Positions 7,501 to 16,167 are shown, counted from the first letter of the stretch. The stretch is 64,000 bases of DNA from an uncultured Dokdonia sp. (GCA_947503305.1 CANNDF010000003.1:62001-126000), one strand, 5' to 3'. A program made the numbers and translations. The notes: generated by a model from the letters alone, not told the origin.

Positions 7501-9885
7501 ACTACCGTCGCCTCTTGAAGTAGCCCAGTATACAAGTTTTTTATGTTTTGAAAAATGACGCTTTTTAAGGACATAACTATTTACAGTTTGATCTGCAGCA
7601 CCACATATATAATAAACATCTTTAAAATCTTCAGTTTTTATTTGATTAATAAACTTCAGCACATTATTGCGATATGTCTTAAAGTTATTAAGCGATGTTT
7701 TCTTGGAACTGGGGCTAGGCATTCTTTTAATATTGGCGGCCTTTTTAATATTACTCCAAAAAGCGACTGTTGCAAAATCTCTAGCTGGATTAGTATTCAG
7801 AGGCAATAATTCAAAAACACCCGGATATTTCCAGAAGACTTCTAGTAAATCTTTTCGGTTATGTTTAAAATCTATAGCGGCAAGTTGCTTCACTTTTCCG
7901 CCATGACCAGTGAGTACTTCCATGATTAAGTAAGACCCTAACCATGGAGTCCCCAACATAATATATTTGGTATTACTAGTTGCTTTAAATTTTTTCCAGA
8001 AAGCACCATGATCCATCATTAATTGTCTAACGACAAGCCCTCCCATAGAATGTGCAACAATATGCACATCATTTCCAGCATGATTACGTAATACATTTCC
8101 TAGCAATGCTTGTAATTCTGTAGCAGCAATACTTAGAGATTCTCTCCAATCAAAAGGAAATGTAATAACATCGTATTCTTTTTTAAGGTGTTTTACACAA
8201 TCATCGTAATAATTTTTGATTACACCATCTGCAACAACATTGTCTGAATGAATGTGTAAGTTTGTTGGAATTCCTCCCATATTCATACTAGGAAAATCAA
8301 CCCATTGTTCTTTATTACCTTTGGAAAGCGTAGATCCCATAATCCCTGGAATCAAAATAATAATAGTTCGATCTCCAGAAATATCTTCTATAGGGTAATG
8401 GACTTTCTTAAATGATAAAGGAGAAAGTAAGACTCCTCTATTTTCCTCCGAAATAAGTATCGGGTTATAATCAAGAGCTGGCTGCTCAGGGGTAGCCATC
8501 AATGCTTGAAGTATAACATCACATGTATTCTTATTAGAAAAGTAATTAAAATGATTTGTATCACTATCTTTAGATAAATAATCTCTAGTCCCAGAAACTC
8601 TAGGCACTCCATGTAACATTCTATCTGTATCGACAACTAAATCATTAGGAACCCTATAAAAAAGATTTGCTAGAATTACATAAATAGAATCTAAAGAAAG
8701 ACTCCCTATCTCTGCATCGCCAGAAATTGTGTACAATTCTCCTACTACTCTATTTTCGGTATAATTGAATACTTTTTGAAAAGTAGATTCTGGCATCATA
8801 CTATTAAGGCCTGGCATTGCCTCTGGATCTGCTTTTTGAGCTATGACTTCTAAAAGAAAAGACTTTACCACATCATAGATAGGATTTTTTATCCCAAAAG
8901 CAAGACCTATACCATTGAGCATAAGATTAAAAAAATGATCTACACGTCTCGATAGAATAGTTGTCCCACTAGATGGGGCTGCTACACGTATTACTTTTCC
9001 TATAGTAAGTTTTTTATCCTCTATAAGTTTATTTAACGTAAGCATAAGATCATAAGAAACCTGATCTTCTGTTTCGATCATTTCGAGCTCTTCCTGACTG
9101 AATCCTCTAATCTTATTGCGATGGTCACATTTGGAAATAATATCTGCAATAAGTCCTCCCCTAGAATGACTTACAATATCAAATTCAAATTCATCAGGAC
9201 ATGCTTTTAAAAAGTCGATTGCGTTTGCAATAGGACTTTCGGACAATGTCCAGTGTTCAAGGGCAATTGTTCTATTTTTATAAAGAGAGAATATTTGGTC
9301 CCAAGTAGAGTTATTATTTGCGTTTAACTCTCCAAAAGCATCTCTTGTTGTAGAAAGGGTCCCGTGAATAAGTACTAAGTATTTTTTGGAGACTTCTGAT
9401 GGAGCATCCCATGGCTCTATGGTAAAGCTATCACTTACATTATATATGCCCGGTACAGGAACCGTTTTTTTATCATATCCTTCTGCAAGTCGTTTTGCTG
9501 TATATTTTGCAGCAACGGGAATAACTTTAGGTCTAAATATATTAAGCACTTTTACAAGTGCGCTTTTGATACCACCCCTTGTCGTACTGTTTTGATCATT
9601 GAGGTGTGCATTAAATATAAATACACCATCAGATCGTGTAGCTACTTCTCCGTATATATCTTTTACATCATCGGGATATCCTATCCATTCTGATCCATCT
9701 TCAAAGCGTAATGCAATGATATCATCATCTTCAAAAGAAATGGCAACAGGAGTGCTATTGGCTCTTGTATTTGAAATCTCTACAGTTTGTACACATTCAA
9801 AACTGGAGTACACCCCCTGATGATCTTTAAAGTCTTTGACACTTAGTGTACTATCTGCTTTACTAAAAATCTTTGCTTTCTCCAT
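4579..9885 (-). CDS. giant dual alpha/beta hydrolase-CHAT protease fusion
   Basis: 1768 residues with no signal peptide, so probably cytoplasmic. Domain order: (1) an alpha/beta hydrolase at about 160-460 with LIHGT (172-176) and nucleophile elbow H240-S241-R-G-G; (2) an LCAT/lipase-like hydrolase at about 505-840 with oxyanion motif IPGIMGS (512-518), elbow H612-S613-M-G-G, and candidate acid and base D793 (GDGSV) and H818; (3) a region at about 890-1000 whose GLGKTNEL stretch resembles the macro-like N-terminal domain of M17 aminopeptidases; (4) a CHAT domain at about 1240-1445 with HFSGHG (catalytic H1311) and INCCLSG (catalytic C1351); (5) a helical, TPR-like tail to the end. CHAT proteins are caspase/separase-like peptidases that often act in bacterial defence or programmed death. 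Joining one to two intact lipase-type active sites suggests protease-controlled lipid or ester hydrolysis, which is inference. It is a single-gene unit. Confidence 0.85.
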   Translation of the reverse strand: MEKAKIFSKADSTLSVKDFKDHQGVYSSFECVQTVEISNTRANSTPVAISFEDDDIIALRFEDGSEWIGYPDDVKDIYGEVATRSDGVFIFNAHLNDQNSTTRGGIKSALVKVLNIFRPKVIPVAAKYTAKRLAEGYDKKTVPVPGIYNVSDSFTIEPWDAPSEVSKKYLVLIHGTLSTTRDAFGELNANNNSTWDQIFSLYKNRTIALEHWTLSESPIANAIDFLKACPDEFEFDIVSHSRGGLIADIISKCDHRNKIRGFSQEELEMIETEDQVSYDLMLTLNKLIEDKKLTIGKVIRVAAPSSGTTILSRRVDHFFNLMLNGIGLAFGIKNPIYDVVKSFLLEVIAQKADPEAMPGLNSMMPESTFQKVFNYTENRVVGELYTISGDAEIGSLSLDSIYVILANLFYRVPNDLVVDTDRMLHGVPRVSGTRDYLSKDSDTNHFNYFSNKNTCDVILQALMATPEQPALDYNPILISEENRGVLLSPLSFKKVHYPIEDISGDRTIIILIPGIMGSTLSKGNKEQWVDFPSMNMGGIPTNLHIHSDNVVADGVIKNYYDDCVKHLKKEYDVITFPFDWRESLSIAATELQALLGNVLRNHAGNDVHIVAHSMGGLVVRQLMMDHGAFWKKFKATSNTKYIMLGTPWLGSYLIMEVLTGHGGKVKQLAAIDFKHNRKDLLEVFWKYPGVFELLPLNTNPARDFATVAFWSNIKKAANIKRMPSPSSKKTSLNNFKTYRNNVLKFINQIKTEDFKDVYYICGAADQTVNSYVLKKRHFSKHKKLVYWATSRGDGSVTWETGIPKALNTKNLYYSRTTHGELANEAYIFEGISDLLSKGTTDKLLTNEPISRGVEIKSEAYEYAVPPHDINKAMGVLFNAQKPVVTDVEEINVEIINGDLTVSNYPVMVGHFFNDLIFSAEKALDRALDERLSQRHAIGYYPGKIGESEVFFNLNTNPKGAIICGLGKTNELTIYLLSKTVEMATLKYAMFMRDNYTLSRAKKYANGISFILIGIGYGNLSINDSVKGILLGVSKANSYIKSKGEGLKLIKNIEFVNYYESIASQAYWSISRIGDSDKRIVIKLKKGITRKSGSKKKVAFINDGYSSWQRLDVSGILGNSEKELNTVVGFSYNSSNGYARVEREAVHVALKQVDTLLKQIIEIQRFDFKLSKTLFELLIPNNFKNIIRNQNNLVLKLDKDAAKIPWELFHDFTSDETPAAVSSGLIRQLLTDDSEQFTETAVSNINVLVIGDPDYDGSLPQLPAAEEEGKRVASVLRNQNYNTKALVTKNKPHEIMLDLFSEKYKILHFSGHGLYTPEEGKVGIVIGDGLYIDPPMLKQLGYVPEFVFINCCLSGKIGATDNPYRRDRYKFAANVGTQLIEMGVKAIVVAGWEVDDAAAKTFSDTFYDNMLEGYEFGRAVQLARQKCYDTHPNTNTWGAYQCYGNQFYKFNDRQKKEKHNYDYVIVSQIYTDLENLFSSIRYKKRDEKEIIKKLKDILKNADIANLTDATIIEKEALIYDEIGMSKIAVQKFEELFESIDGDFSMKALEQYCINKTYYEITKDSHDAILKRIENLLLIGKNPSRLNIVGNAFKHATVHVKGKKKQEYLISSYQKYKTSIENNQKRKGDYYDALSNIIYVGHLLEKEKESTLLACLHESGLMDAAENDIDAYLKDIYQNLDSSNKAEMKIYKFLGIIEICLCQMIVTDMDEKVLSTEIIDRYLELFRIFFSPRYIKMEIKEIEFFLSFVTSPKKRTHLEKITKVLEGLIS

Positions 9886-10093
9886 GATCTATTAATTATA
9901 GGTTAACTACTATTCATGACAAGACACACACATCTTATATGTATGAATAACATATTAGTTATAAGGTTTTTAGGGGTTTGCACTACTGCAAGTGTAGTAC
10001 TACGTAAATATATTAAAAAATGAAATAAGATCGAATCTACTTCTTAAATATACCCATTAACTAGTATATAAAATCATTATAAATAGTGTCTTT

Positions 10094-10678
10094 TTATTCT
10101 TTCCAACCCCATGGAGGGGCTGGTTGTTCTGTAGTTTTGGAAAGATCAAAGACAACTTTAAATACGCGTTCAGTACCTAAACGTCTTAAATTATACGTAA
10201 AGTGAGTCTTGTCTAGAGTAATCCACCATATATTTCCAGATGCAGCAGGAATCATATTTTGGGTTTCTGGATCTGCAGGAAATACTTGAATTGTATCCTG
10301 CCCACTATTTGTTGTAGTTCCACCATACATTGTAATAGTATCTGGAGATCCATCTTCATGGCGATGGTCATGTTTTAATGTAATACGATCTGTATTTTTG
10401 GTAAGTACCCATGTTCGGGATTTATCATCTCCTACAAAAAATGGAATTTTAATCACTGTATCCGTACAGGAGCGTACATGCATTATTAATGTTTTACCAG
10501 AAAATGAATCCTCCTCTTTGGGAAGTACAAGTGTCCCTTCATAGGCATTTCCACATAATGTTTGAAGAGAATTCCAAAAATTTTCAGAAGGTGTTTTTTC
10601 TTGACAAACAAGTAAACCACTCGTCAATACTAAAGAAAAAAAGCACATATAGAACCGTATACTATTAGATAGTATCAT
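10094..10678 (-). CDS. secreted protein of unknown function
   Basis: 194 residues with an N-terminal signal sequence of about 24 residues ending in GLLVCQEK; the cysteine could be lipidated, but Val at -1 is not a normal lipobox residue. The mature part is predicted mostly beta and contains a Cys-Gly pair and a C-R-S-C-like set (C48, C69 region) that could form a disulfide. I do not recognise a named family. Its start lies 5 bases after the stop of the cold-shock gene on the same strand, so the two are probably co-transcribed. Confidence 0.7.
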   Translation of the reverse strand: MILSNSIRFYMCFFSLVLTSGLLVCQEKTPSENFWNSLQTLCGNAYEGTLVLPKEEDSFSGKTLIMHVRSCTDTVIKIPFFVGDDKSRTWVLTKNTDRITLKHDHRHEDGSPDTITMYGGTTTNSGQDTIQVFPADPETQNMIPAASGNIWWITLDKTHFTYNLRRLGTERVFKVVFDLSKTTEQPAPPWGWKE

Positions 10679-10683
10679 ATGTA

Positions 10684-11139
10684 CTATACTTTCTGAACAC
10701 GAACAGCATTCATCCCTTTCATTCCTTTTTCAAGTTCAAACGAGACATTGTCATTCTCGGCAATCTGATCGATTAATCCACTTACGTGGCAAAAGTACTT
10801 CTCTTGATTTTCTGCATCTATAATAAATCCAAATCCTTTTGATGTATCAAAAAAGGACACTTTTCCTTTTCGTACAGGATCAAATTTATCTTCATCGCTT
10901 TTTTCCTTTTTAGGAATTCCTAATACAATATCTTCTACATCTACTTCTATCTTATCATTTGGATCTGGAGGAGTATCCGTTAGATTTCCAAAATGATCTA
11001 CATAAGCAAATTGAATTCCACCCCCTTTTTCTTTGGCCTCAGCTCGGCGGGCTTCTTTTTTCTTTTGTTTTTCTTCACGCTTTTTAAGACGCTTTTTTTC
11101 TTTTTCTAGTTTATTGAAGGTTTGCTGAGATTTTGCCAT
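10684..11139 (-). CDS. cold-shock domain protein with lysine-rich N-terminus
   Basis: 151 residues. The C-terminal ~65 residues form a cold-shock (OB-fold) domain that binds single-stranded nucleic acid: the RNP-1-like motif KGFGFI and the RNP-2-like motif YFCHV are visible. The first ~40 residues are a charged Lys/Glu/Arg-rich helix, followed by a linker, an arrangement common in Bacteroidota cold-shock proteins and longer than the ~70-residue CspA type. It probably acts as an RNA chaperone. Translation starts at the ATG at 11139; the gene for a small secreted protein follows closely. Confidence 0.9.
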   Translation of the reverse strand: MAKSQQTFNKLEKEKKRLKKREEKQKKKEARRAEAKEKGGGIQFAYVDHFGNLTDTPPDPNDKIEVDVEDIVLGIPKKEKSDEDKFDPVRKGKVSFFDTSKGFGFIIDAENQEKYFCHVSGLIDQIAENDNVSFELEKGMKGMNAVRVQKV

Positions 11140-11440
11140 TAGGGTATTATAAAAATTTTAAGTTCCAGAAAAGTTTTCTAAACGAATGGCAAAAAATTAC
11201 AAAGATTATAGATGTTTAGTATAAAAAAGTAGTAATCAAGGACATTCCCTTATACTACAAAGATACAGATTGCATTTTAGAATAAATAATGAACCCCCTT
11301 TTAATTTCTGTAGGTACGCTTTCGCGAAAGCGTATATTTAAATCATAAAAAAGTACTTTTAAAAGTATTTTAGTATTGTATTTATGATCGTATTCAAAGA
11401 ATTCTTGTAATTTAAACCCTATATATCTAAACCACCAAAA
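11140..11440. other. divergent intergenic region
   Basis: About 300 bp between the cold-shock gene and the M28 peptidase gene, which point away from each other. It holds palindrome copy 2 (11315-11334) and, on the minus strand at 11265-11258, TATCTTTG, a match to the Bacteroidota -7 box TAnnTTTG, but without a TTG at the right distance upstream. I see no further gene or structured RNA. Confidence 0.6.
11315..11334. repeat. dispersed GC-rich palindrome, copy 2
   Basis: The same perfect 20-bp palindrome as at 81-100. Here it lies between two divergent genes, about 106 bp before the M28 peptidase start, where a terminator would serve no annotated transcript. Confidence 0.9.
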
Positions 11441-12994
11441 ATGAAATCACTACTACTAAACACGCTCCTTTTGTTATTAAGTTTTGGGGCATTACTTGCT
11501 CAAAAAACAAACCCTGTTATAGAAGGGATTATAAAAGAAGCCAATGAAAATTCGAAGTTAGAAATACTAGCTCATGAAATGACAGACCTTATAGGCCCTA
11601 GGTTAGTAGGGACACCACAAATGAAAAAAGCAAATGATTGGGCTGTCGCCAAATACGAAAGCTGGGGTATCCCTGCTAAAAATGAAGCTTGGGGCGAATG
11701 GCGTGGCTGGGAACGTGGTATTACTCATATAGATATGGTACATCCACGTATACAGAGTTTACGAGGCACACAACTTGCATGGAATCCTAGCACATCTAAA
11801 GAAGGAGTTACTGCCGAACTCGCAGTACTTCCTATTTCTTTAAAAGACTCTCTCGAATTTGACAAATGGCTACCTACTGTTAAAGGGAAAATTGTTTTGA
11901 TATCTATGCATCAACCTACAGGAAGACCTGATTATAATTGGGAAGAATTTGCAACAGAATCTTCTTTTACAAAAATGAAAGATGCACGTGATACACAAAC
12001 CAAAGCATGGCGTGAGAATATGAAAATAACAGGTTATAATAGACGTACACTCCCTGTTGCTCTAGAAAAAGCTGGTGCTGTCGGTATTGTAACATCTAAT
12101 TGGTCACGTGGATTTGGGGTGAATAAAATTTTTAGTGCGTACACAAAAAAAATACCTACTGTAGATCTGGAGTTAGAAGATTATGGAATGTTATATCGTC
12201 TTGTACTTTCTGGGAATCAACCACAAATTACAATAGTAGCTCAGTCTAAAGAGTTAGGAAAAGTTCCTACGTTTAATACCATCGCCGAAATCAAAGGAAC
12301 TGAAAAGCCAGACGAATATGTGATACTGTCTGCACATTTTGATTCATGGGATGGTGGTACTGGAGCTACAGATAATGGAACGGGCACATTAGTCATGATG
12401 GAAGCAATGCGTATTTTAAAAAAAATGTATCCAAACCCTAAACGAACGATTCTTGTAGGACATTGGGGAAGTGAAGAACAAGGTTTAAATGGCTCTAGAG
12501 CTTTTGTAGAAGATCATCCAGAAATTGTTAAAGGGGTTCAGGCCTCTTTTAATCAAGATAATGGAACAGGGCGTGTTGTTAGATTATCTGGAGGCGGGTT
12601 TTTATACGCTTATGACTATTTGTCTAGATGGCTTAATGCTGTTCCAAAAGAAATTACCGATCATATAGAAACCACATTTCCTGGTACTCCTGCACGTGGA
12701 GGATCTGATTATGCATCCTTTCAAGCTGCTGGAGCTCCTGCCTTTAGTTTAAGTTCATTAAATTGGTCATACTGGGATTATACATGGCACACAAATCGTG
12801 ATACCTACGATAAAATCATTTTTGATGATGTACGAAATAATGCTATTCTCACAGCTATTTTAACCTATATGGCTAGTGAAGATCCAGAAAGAACATCAAG
12901 AGTTAAAAGTGTATTACCAGTAGATACACGTACGGGAGAACCTCGTGTATGGCCTACTCCTAGAAGCCCAAATAGAAAAGGAGGACTAGATTAA
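11441..12994 (+). CDS. secreted M28-family zinc metallopeptidase
   Basis: 517 residues with a signal peptide (cleavage near A20). An N-terminal part with a PA-like insertion (about 120-270) precedes the catalytic domain (about 280-470). Expected zinc ligands and catalytic residues are all present: H299 and D301, D311, the acidic pair E345-E346, D373 and H450. Family members are co-catalytic di-zinc aminopeptidases or carboxypeptidases that release amino acids from peptides, acting in the periplasm or outside. The C-terminal 45 residues are Pro/Arg rich with no T9SS sorting domain. It is transcribed alone and ends at a strong bidirectional terminator. Confidence 0.92.
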   Translation: MKSLLLNTLLLLLSFGALLAQKTNPVIEGIIKEANENSKLEILAHEMTDLIGPRLVGTPQMKKANDWAVAKYESWGIPAKNEAWGEWRGWERGITHIDMVHPRIQSLRGTQLAWNPSTSKEGVTAELAVLPISLKDSLEFDKWLPTVKGKIVLISMHQPTGRPDYNWEEFATESSFTKMKDARDTQTKAWRENMKITGYNRRTLPVALEKAGAVGIVTSNWSRGFGVNKIFSAYTKKIPTVDLELEDYGMLYRLVLSGNQPQITIVAQSKELGKVPTFNTIAEIKGTEKPDEYVILSAHFDSWDGGTGATDNGTGTLVMMEAMRILKKMYPNPKRTILVGHWGSEEQGLNGSRAFVEDHPEIVKGVQASFNQDNGTGRVVRLSGGGFLYAYDYLSRWLNAVPKEITDHIETTFPGTPARGGSDYASFQAAGAPAFSLSSLNWSYWDYTWHTNRDTYDKIIFDDVRNNAILTAILTYMASEDPERTSRVKSVLPVDTRTGEPRVWPTPRSPNRKGGLD

Positions 12995-13020
12995 TAGCAA
13001 CACATTTTACAAAGCTATTT

Positions 13021-13060
13021 AACCTATAAAAGCACTTCAAATGAAGTGCTTTTATAGGTT
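13021..13060. terminator. bidirectional intrinsic terminator
   Basis: A perfect inverted repeat: 18-bp arms at 13021-13038 and 13043-13060 around a 4-nt loop. It sits between the convergent stops of the M28 peptidase and GIN-domain genes, with T/A runs near the hairpin base on both strands. Confidence 0.88.
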
Positions 13061-13071
13061 AAGATTAGCTA

Positions 13072-13653
13072 CTATGAACCTACTTTAATTCTTGCAAAAC
13101 CATCAGAATCTTTATGGACTCTAGAAGTACTAAGATCTTCAGCATTGATTTTTCCAAAACCATCAATACTGAAACTTGCGTTCTCTGCAGTACCTGAGAT
13201 TGTCATTCCACTAAATCCGTCAAGATCTACTGTTAAATCATTTACGTTAACTTCTATATCACCTTTAATAAAACCATCTCCATTTATTTTAAGAGAAGAT
13301 TCTGTTAATGGCCGATCAGATTCTACACGTACAAATCCGTCTAGGTCTAAATCACGTACTCCGGTATGACTTAAATAGACCTTGATTTTATGCTCTTTTT
13401 TTGACCAATGCTTCTTTTTAAAATGCAAATATAGTGTCCCGTTACGTACCTCTGTAACATATGAATCCAGATGCGCTTCTTTTTTTGCATCCAATTCGAC
13501 AGAAGGTGTATCACTTTTGATAAGATATAATTTTGCATTTCCATCCAGATTGACTTTATCAAAAGGCTCCAGATCACGTACCTGTGTGTGTTGTGCAGTC
13601 ATTGAACCTAGCATACCTAGGGCAATAATAAGAGTTAATCCTATGTTTTTCAT
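13072..13653 (-). CDS. secreted GIN-domain (DUF2807) protein
   Basis: 193 residues: a signal peptide (about 1-20, ending TAQ) then a single putative auto-transporter adhesin head, GIN domain. Short repeating beta strands with alternating Asp-Gly turns (about 95-185) give the right-handed beta-helix character of this family. Such proteins are exported to the periplasm or outer membrane; their biochemical role is not established. A strong ECF-type promoter lies just upstream, shared with the paralogue at 36564-37283, so it is probably part of an envelope-stress regulon. Confidence 0.88.
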   Translation of the reverse strand: MKNIGLTLIIALGMLGSMTAQHTQVRDLEPFDKVNLDGNAKLYLIKSDTPSVELDAKKEAHLDSYVTEVRNGTLYLHFKKKHWSKKEHKIKVYLSHTGVRDLDLDGFVRVESDRPLTESSLKINGDGFIKGDIEVNVNDLTVDLDGFSGMTISGTAENASFSIDGFGKINAEDLSTSRVHKDSDGFARIKVGS

Positions 13654-13957
13654 AATGGGTTGATTTTAGGTTGATTGATGAATGTTTACTAAAAGACGAC
13701 ATTTTATATAACATGTTACAGTTTGACATTAAAAATTAGATGACAAAAGTAGTTAGCAAAATAACTTTATCTTACACAGATTAAGTAAAAAAAATAAAAC
13801 TATATATTGAATAAGCCTCTTATTATACCATGGATTTTAATTGGCATTATTTATAATTCTATTAAGTTATAAATCAAAATTATTCAGTTAATAGTAAGCC
13901 TACTACCTACTATATCTTTCTTATGTTTTATGTATATCTTTATCAAAATTTACAAGA
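13654..13957. other. intergenic region upstream of the GIN gene
   Basis: About 300 bp between divergent genes. It contains the ECF-type promoter at 13693-13720. The remaining part is very AT-rich; I see no gene, hairpin or clear promoter for the plus-strand gene at 13958. Confidence 0.55.
13693..13720 (-). promoter_or_regulatory. ECF-type promoter of the GIN gene
   Basis: On the minus strand TGTAACA (13720-13714), exactly 15 bases, then CGTCTT (13698-13693). Predicted transcription starts about 33 nt before the ATG at 13653. The -35 GTAAC and -10 CGTCT boxes are textbook for ECF sigma factors. Confidence 0.72.
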
Positions 13958-14686
13958 ATGATCGTCCTAATTGTAATAATCGGTATTGCCTTATTGATAG
14001 TTGGTATAATGAACCTTTTGTCTCTAAAAAAACTTAGGAGATTTTCAAGTAAGAAGAAATCTCAATTAAATGATGCCAAATATTATGAATTGAAGTATAA
14101 GACAGATTTTCTTATTGCACTTTTTACAATCATTGTCACTGTTGCAGGATTTCTAGGCTATGAAACAATTGAAAGTGCAAAAAAAGAAATTAAGAACGAG
14201 TTTTTTGTAGAAACTTCTACAATAGACTCCTTATTATTAATTACTAAAAGAAAAGTTCTAGCTCAAGACTCTATACTTGCAAAAATCGAACTTAAACAAG
14301 AAATAATTAATAAGTTAATTCCCAAGAATGAACGTATCTTAACAGATCAAAATTATAGAATTAAGAAATTGCAAGAGGTCATAGATAAATTAAATAACAC
14401 GAATAAACAAAAAAGGAATTTTTATTTAATCAGTAATCTTAAAACTGATCCCGATGGTAAAGATAAAACATTCAGATTCTCAGATATTATGACAACTCAA
14501 GGAGATCGACTGCCTATTTTTTCTAGTCCGCCCTCTATTATTGCTATTCCTACAAGTTCAATCGATTTAGATATTTATGATATTGGGATAAATGACTTTA
14601 AAGTTGGTGTAGCTGGTTGGACTGAGTGGGATAAAGAAATAGAACCTCCTTTTATTTTCAGCTTGATGATTATAGAAAATAAATAG
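13958..14686 (+). CDS. membrane protein with coiled coil, unknown function
   Basis: 242 residues. Two hydrophobic segments (about 1-22 and 52-70) flank a short basic loop; then a predicted coiled coil (about 75-150) rich in Lys, Glu, Ile and Leu, and a C-terminal region of about 90 residues predicted beta. I do not recognise the family. The topology puts both the N-terminal tail and the large C-terminal part on the same side of the membrane. It looks like a single-gene accessory insertion; a 7-bp hairpin (14717-14737) follows the stop. Confidence 0.6.
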   Translation: MIVLIVIIGIALLIVGIMNLLSLKKLRRFSSKKKSQLNDAKYYELKYKTDFLIALFTIIVTVAGFLGYETIESAKKEIKNEFFVETSTIDSLLLITKRKVLAQDSILAKIELKQEIINKLIPKNERILTDQNYRIKKLQEVIDKLNNTNKQKRNFYLISNLKTDPDGKDKTFRFSDIMTTQGDRLPIFSSPPSIIAIPTSSIDLDIYDIGINDFKVGVAGWTEWDKEIEPPFIFSLMIIENK

Positions 14687-14716
14687 AATCCTTATGTGGT
14701 TGACTTTGGCTTCTCA

Positions 14717-14737
14717 TATCACTTATTAATAGTGATA
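14717..14737 (+). terminator. possible weak terminator
   Basis: Arms TATCACT and AGTGATA pair perfectly around a 7-nt loop, 31 bp after the stop of the preceding gene, followed by an AT-rich but not pure T sequence. Confidence 0.35.
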
Positions 14738-14753
14738 GCATATATTTTAAGAA

Positions 14754-15185
14754 ATGACCTACTATCCAGAAATAGCAGCATTAAAAAAATTTATTTCAGA
14801 TTATAACGTCCATATACAACCTCAGACGACAAGTCCCATTTTACAAACTTTAATTCCATTATCTGTCCAGATAGCTAATCATAAATTTACAGTCTATGTA
14901 CAAGATGAATACGATGATCTGACGACTAACAATCTGACTATATATACCCTCTTAGTACTAAGAGAATTAGAGCTCATAGAAGATAGCACCGATTACTTAA
15001 ACTGGTGTCATATGCAATGTATTAATGCCTCAACTGAATCATTACGCTCATATTACCAAGAGATTACAAAATACATTCCTAAATTATACCCTAATTTTAA
15101 TACTAACAAAATAACTTCATTTATCTCTGATCTAGATTATCAACTTAATTCAGGAGCCATGCAGTGGTTACTTAAAGGTTTATAA
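14754..15185 (+). CDS. small soluble protein of unknown function
   Basis: 143 residues, no signal peptide or membrane segment, predicted mostly helical with a short beta section (about 40-55). It has two cysteines near the middle (WCHMQC). I do not recognise a family. It lies between an unknown membrane protein and a LamG lipoprotein, all on the plus strand, but the gaps of about 60 bp leave operon membership open. Confidence 0.6.
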   Translation: MTYYPEIAALKKFISDYNVHIQPQTTSPILQTLIPLSVQIANHKFTVYVQDEYDDLTTNNLTIYTLLVLRELELIEDSTDYLNWCHMQCINASTESLRSYYQEITKYIPKLYPNFNTNKITSFISDLDYQLNSGAMQWLLKGL

Positions 15186-15244
15186 TACTTAATCATATTT
15201 CAGTATCTTTAAAATCTAGCTATCACTCATTCCATCTAAACACT

Positions 15245-16123
15245 ATGAAAAAACATTGCTTTATTTACCTCTGTTTGAATACAATGTTCCTCTTTTTTTT
15301 AATTGCTTCCTGTACTACAGATACTACTCATAAAGATTTAAAAAATGCGCTTACCTTATATGCATCTTTTGATAATGGTCCTGATGCAGATTTTGCCAAA
15401 GGAGACCCTAAAATATATACGGTACCTTCCCGAAAAGCAAGGGATTCAGCACAAGTAGGAATCCACAAGAAAGATATTAAAATACTCGATGAACAAGGAC
15501 TTCATGGCAATGCGTTATCGTATGGGTCCAAAAGTAAAGGGTATATCTATTATCCAAGTAAAGATAATATTGCTTATTCAACAACAAATTGGAATGGAGC
15601 TATTTCTTTTTGGCTCAATCTGGATCCAGCAACAGATTTGGAACCTGGATTTTGTGACCCTATTCAAATCACAGATGTAAGTTATAATGATGCCTCTATT
15701 TGGGTAGATTTCACCAAAGAGAATCCAAGAGATTTTAGATTAGGAGTTATAGGAGATCGCGATAGTTGGAACCCCACTCCGGAAGGACCTGATAATGCCA
15801 ACCCAATATTTATGAATCAATTAGTTCCAGTATCAAATCCTCCTTTTAAAAAAGGGACCTGGACACATATTCTCATCAACTATATGGCTCTTAATACTCC
15901 AGAAGGAAAAGCAGCGCTTTATATCAATGGAGAAAAGAAAGGCATACGTGATAACATTTCTGATCCTTTTACATGGGTTCTTGAAGAATCAAATATCTAT
16001 CTAGGTCTTAGCTATATAGGCCTTATGGATGAGCTTTCCGTCTACAACAAGCATTTGTCACAAAAAGAAATAACGACATTATATACACTTGAAAATGGCG
16101 TACATACTCTTTTAGAGTACTAA
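15245..16123 (+). CDS. LamG-like (concanavalin A fold) lipoprotein
   Basis: 292 residues with a lipoprotein signal peptide; the lipobox LIASC places the acylated cysteine at about residue 23. The rest is a LamG/pentraxin-like jelly roll: an opening strand with LYASFDNGPDADF, a middle GAISFWLNLDP strand, WTHILINY, and the typical closing MDELSVYNKHLSQKEI segment. This fold usually binds carbohydrate or serves as an adhesion module. It is followed 44 bp later by an acylase lipoprotein on the same strand, so the two may act together at the cell surface. Confidence 0.82.
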   Translation: MKKHCFIYLCLNTMFLFFLIASCTTDTTHKDLKNALTLYASFDNGPDADFAKGDPKIYTVPSRKARDSAQVGIHKKDIKILDEQGLHGNALSYGSKSKGYIYYPSKDNIAYSTTNWNGAISFWLNLDPATDLEPGFCDPIQITDVSYNDASIWVDFTKENPRDFRLGVIGDRDSWNPTPEGPDNANPIFMNQLVPVSNPPFKKGTWTHILINYMALNTPEGKAALYINGEKKGIRDNISDPFTWVLEESNIYLGLSYIGLMDELSVYNKHLSQKEITTLYTLENGVHTLLEY

Positions 16124-16167
16124 AAAATGTATCTCCAACTTACTGATAATATATTAAAAGACTTACC

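Noticed and set aside
9981-9998. Hairpin upstream of the CHAT-fusion gene
   Set aside because: Only a 5-bp stem with a 7-nt loop; not distinguishable from chance.
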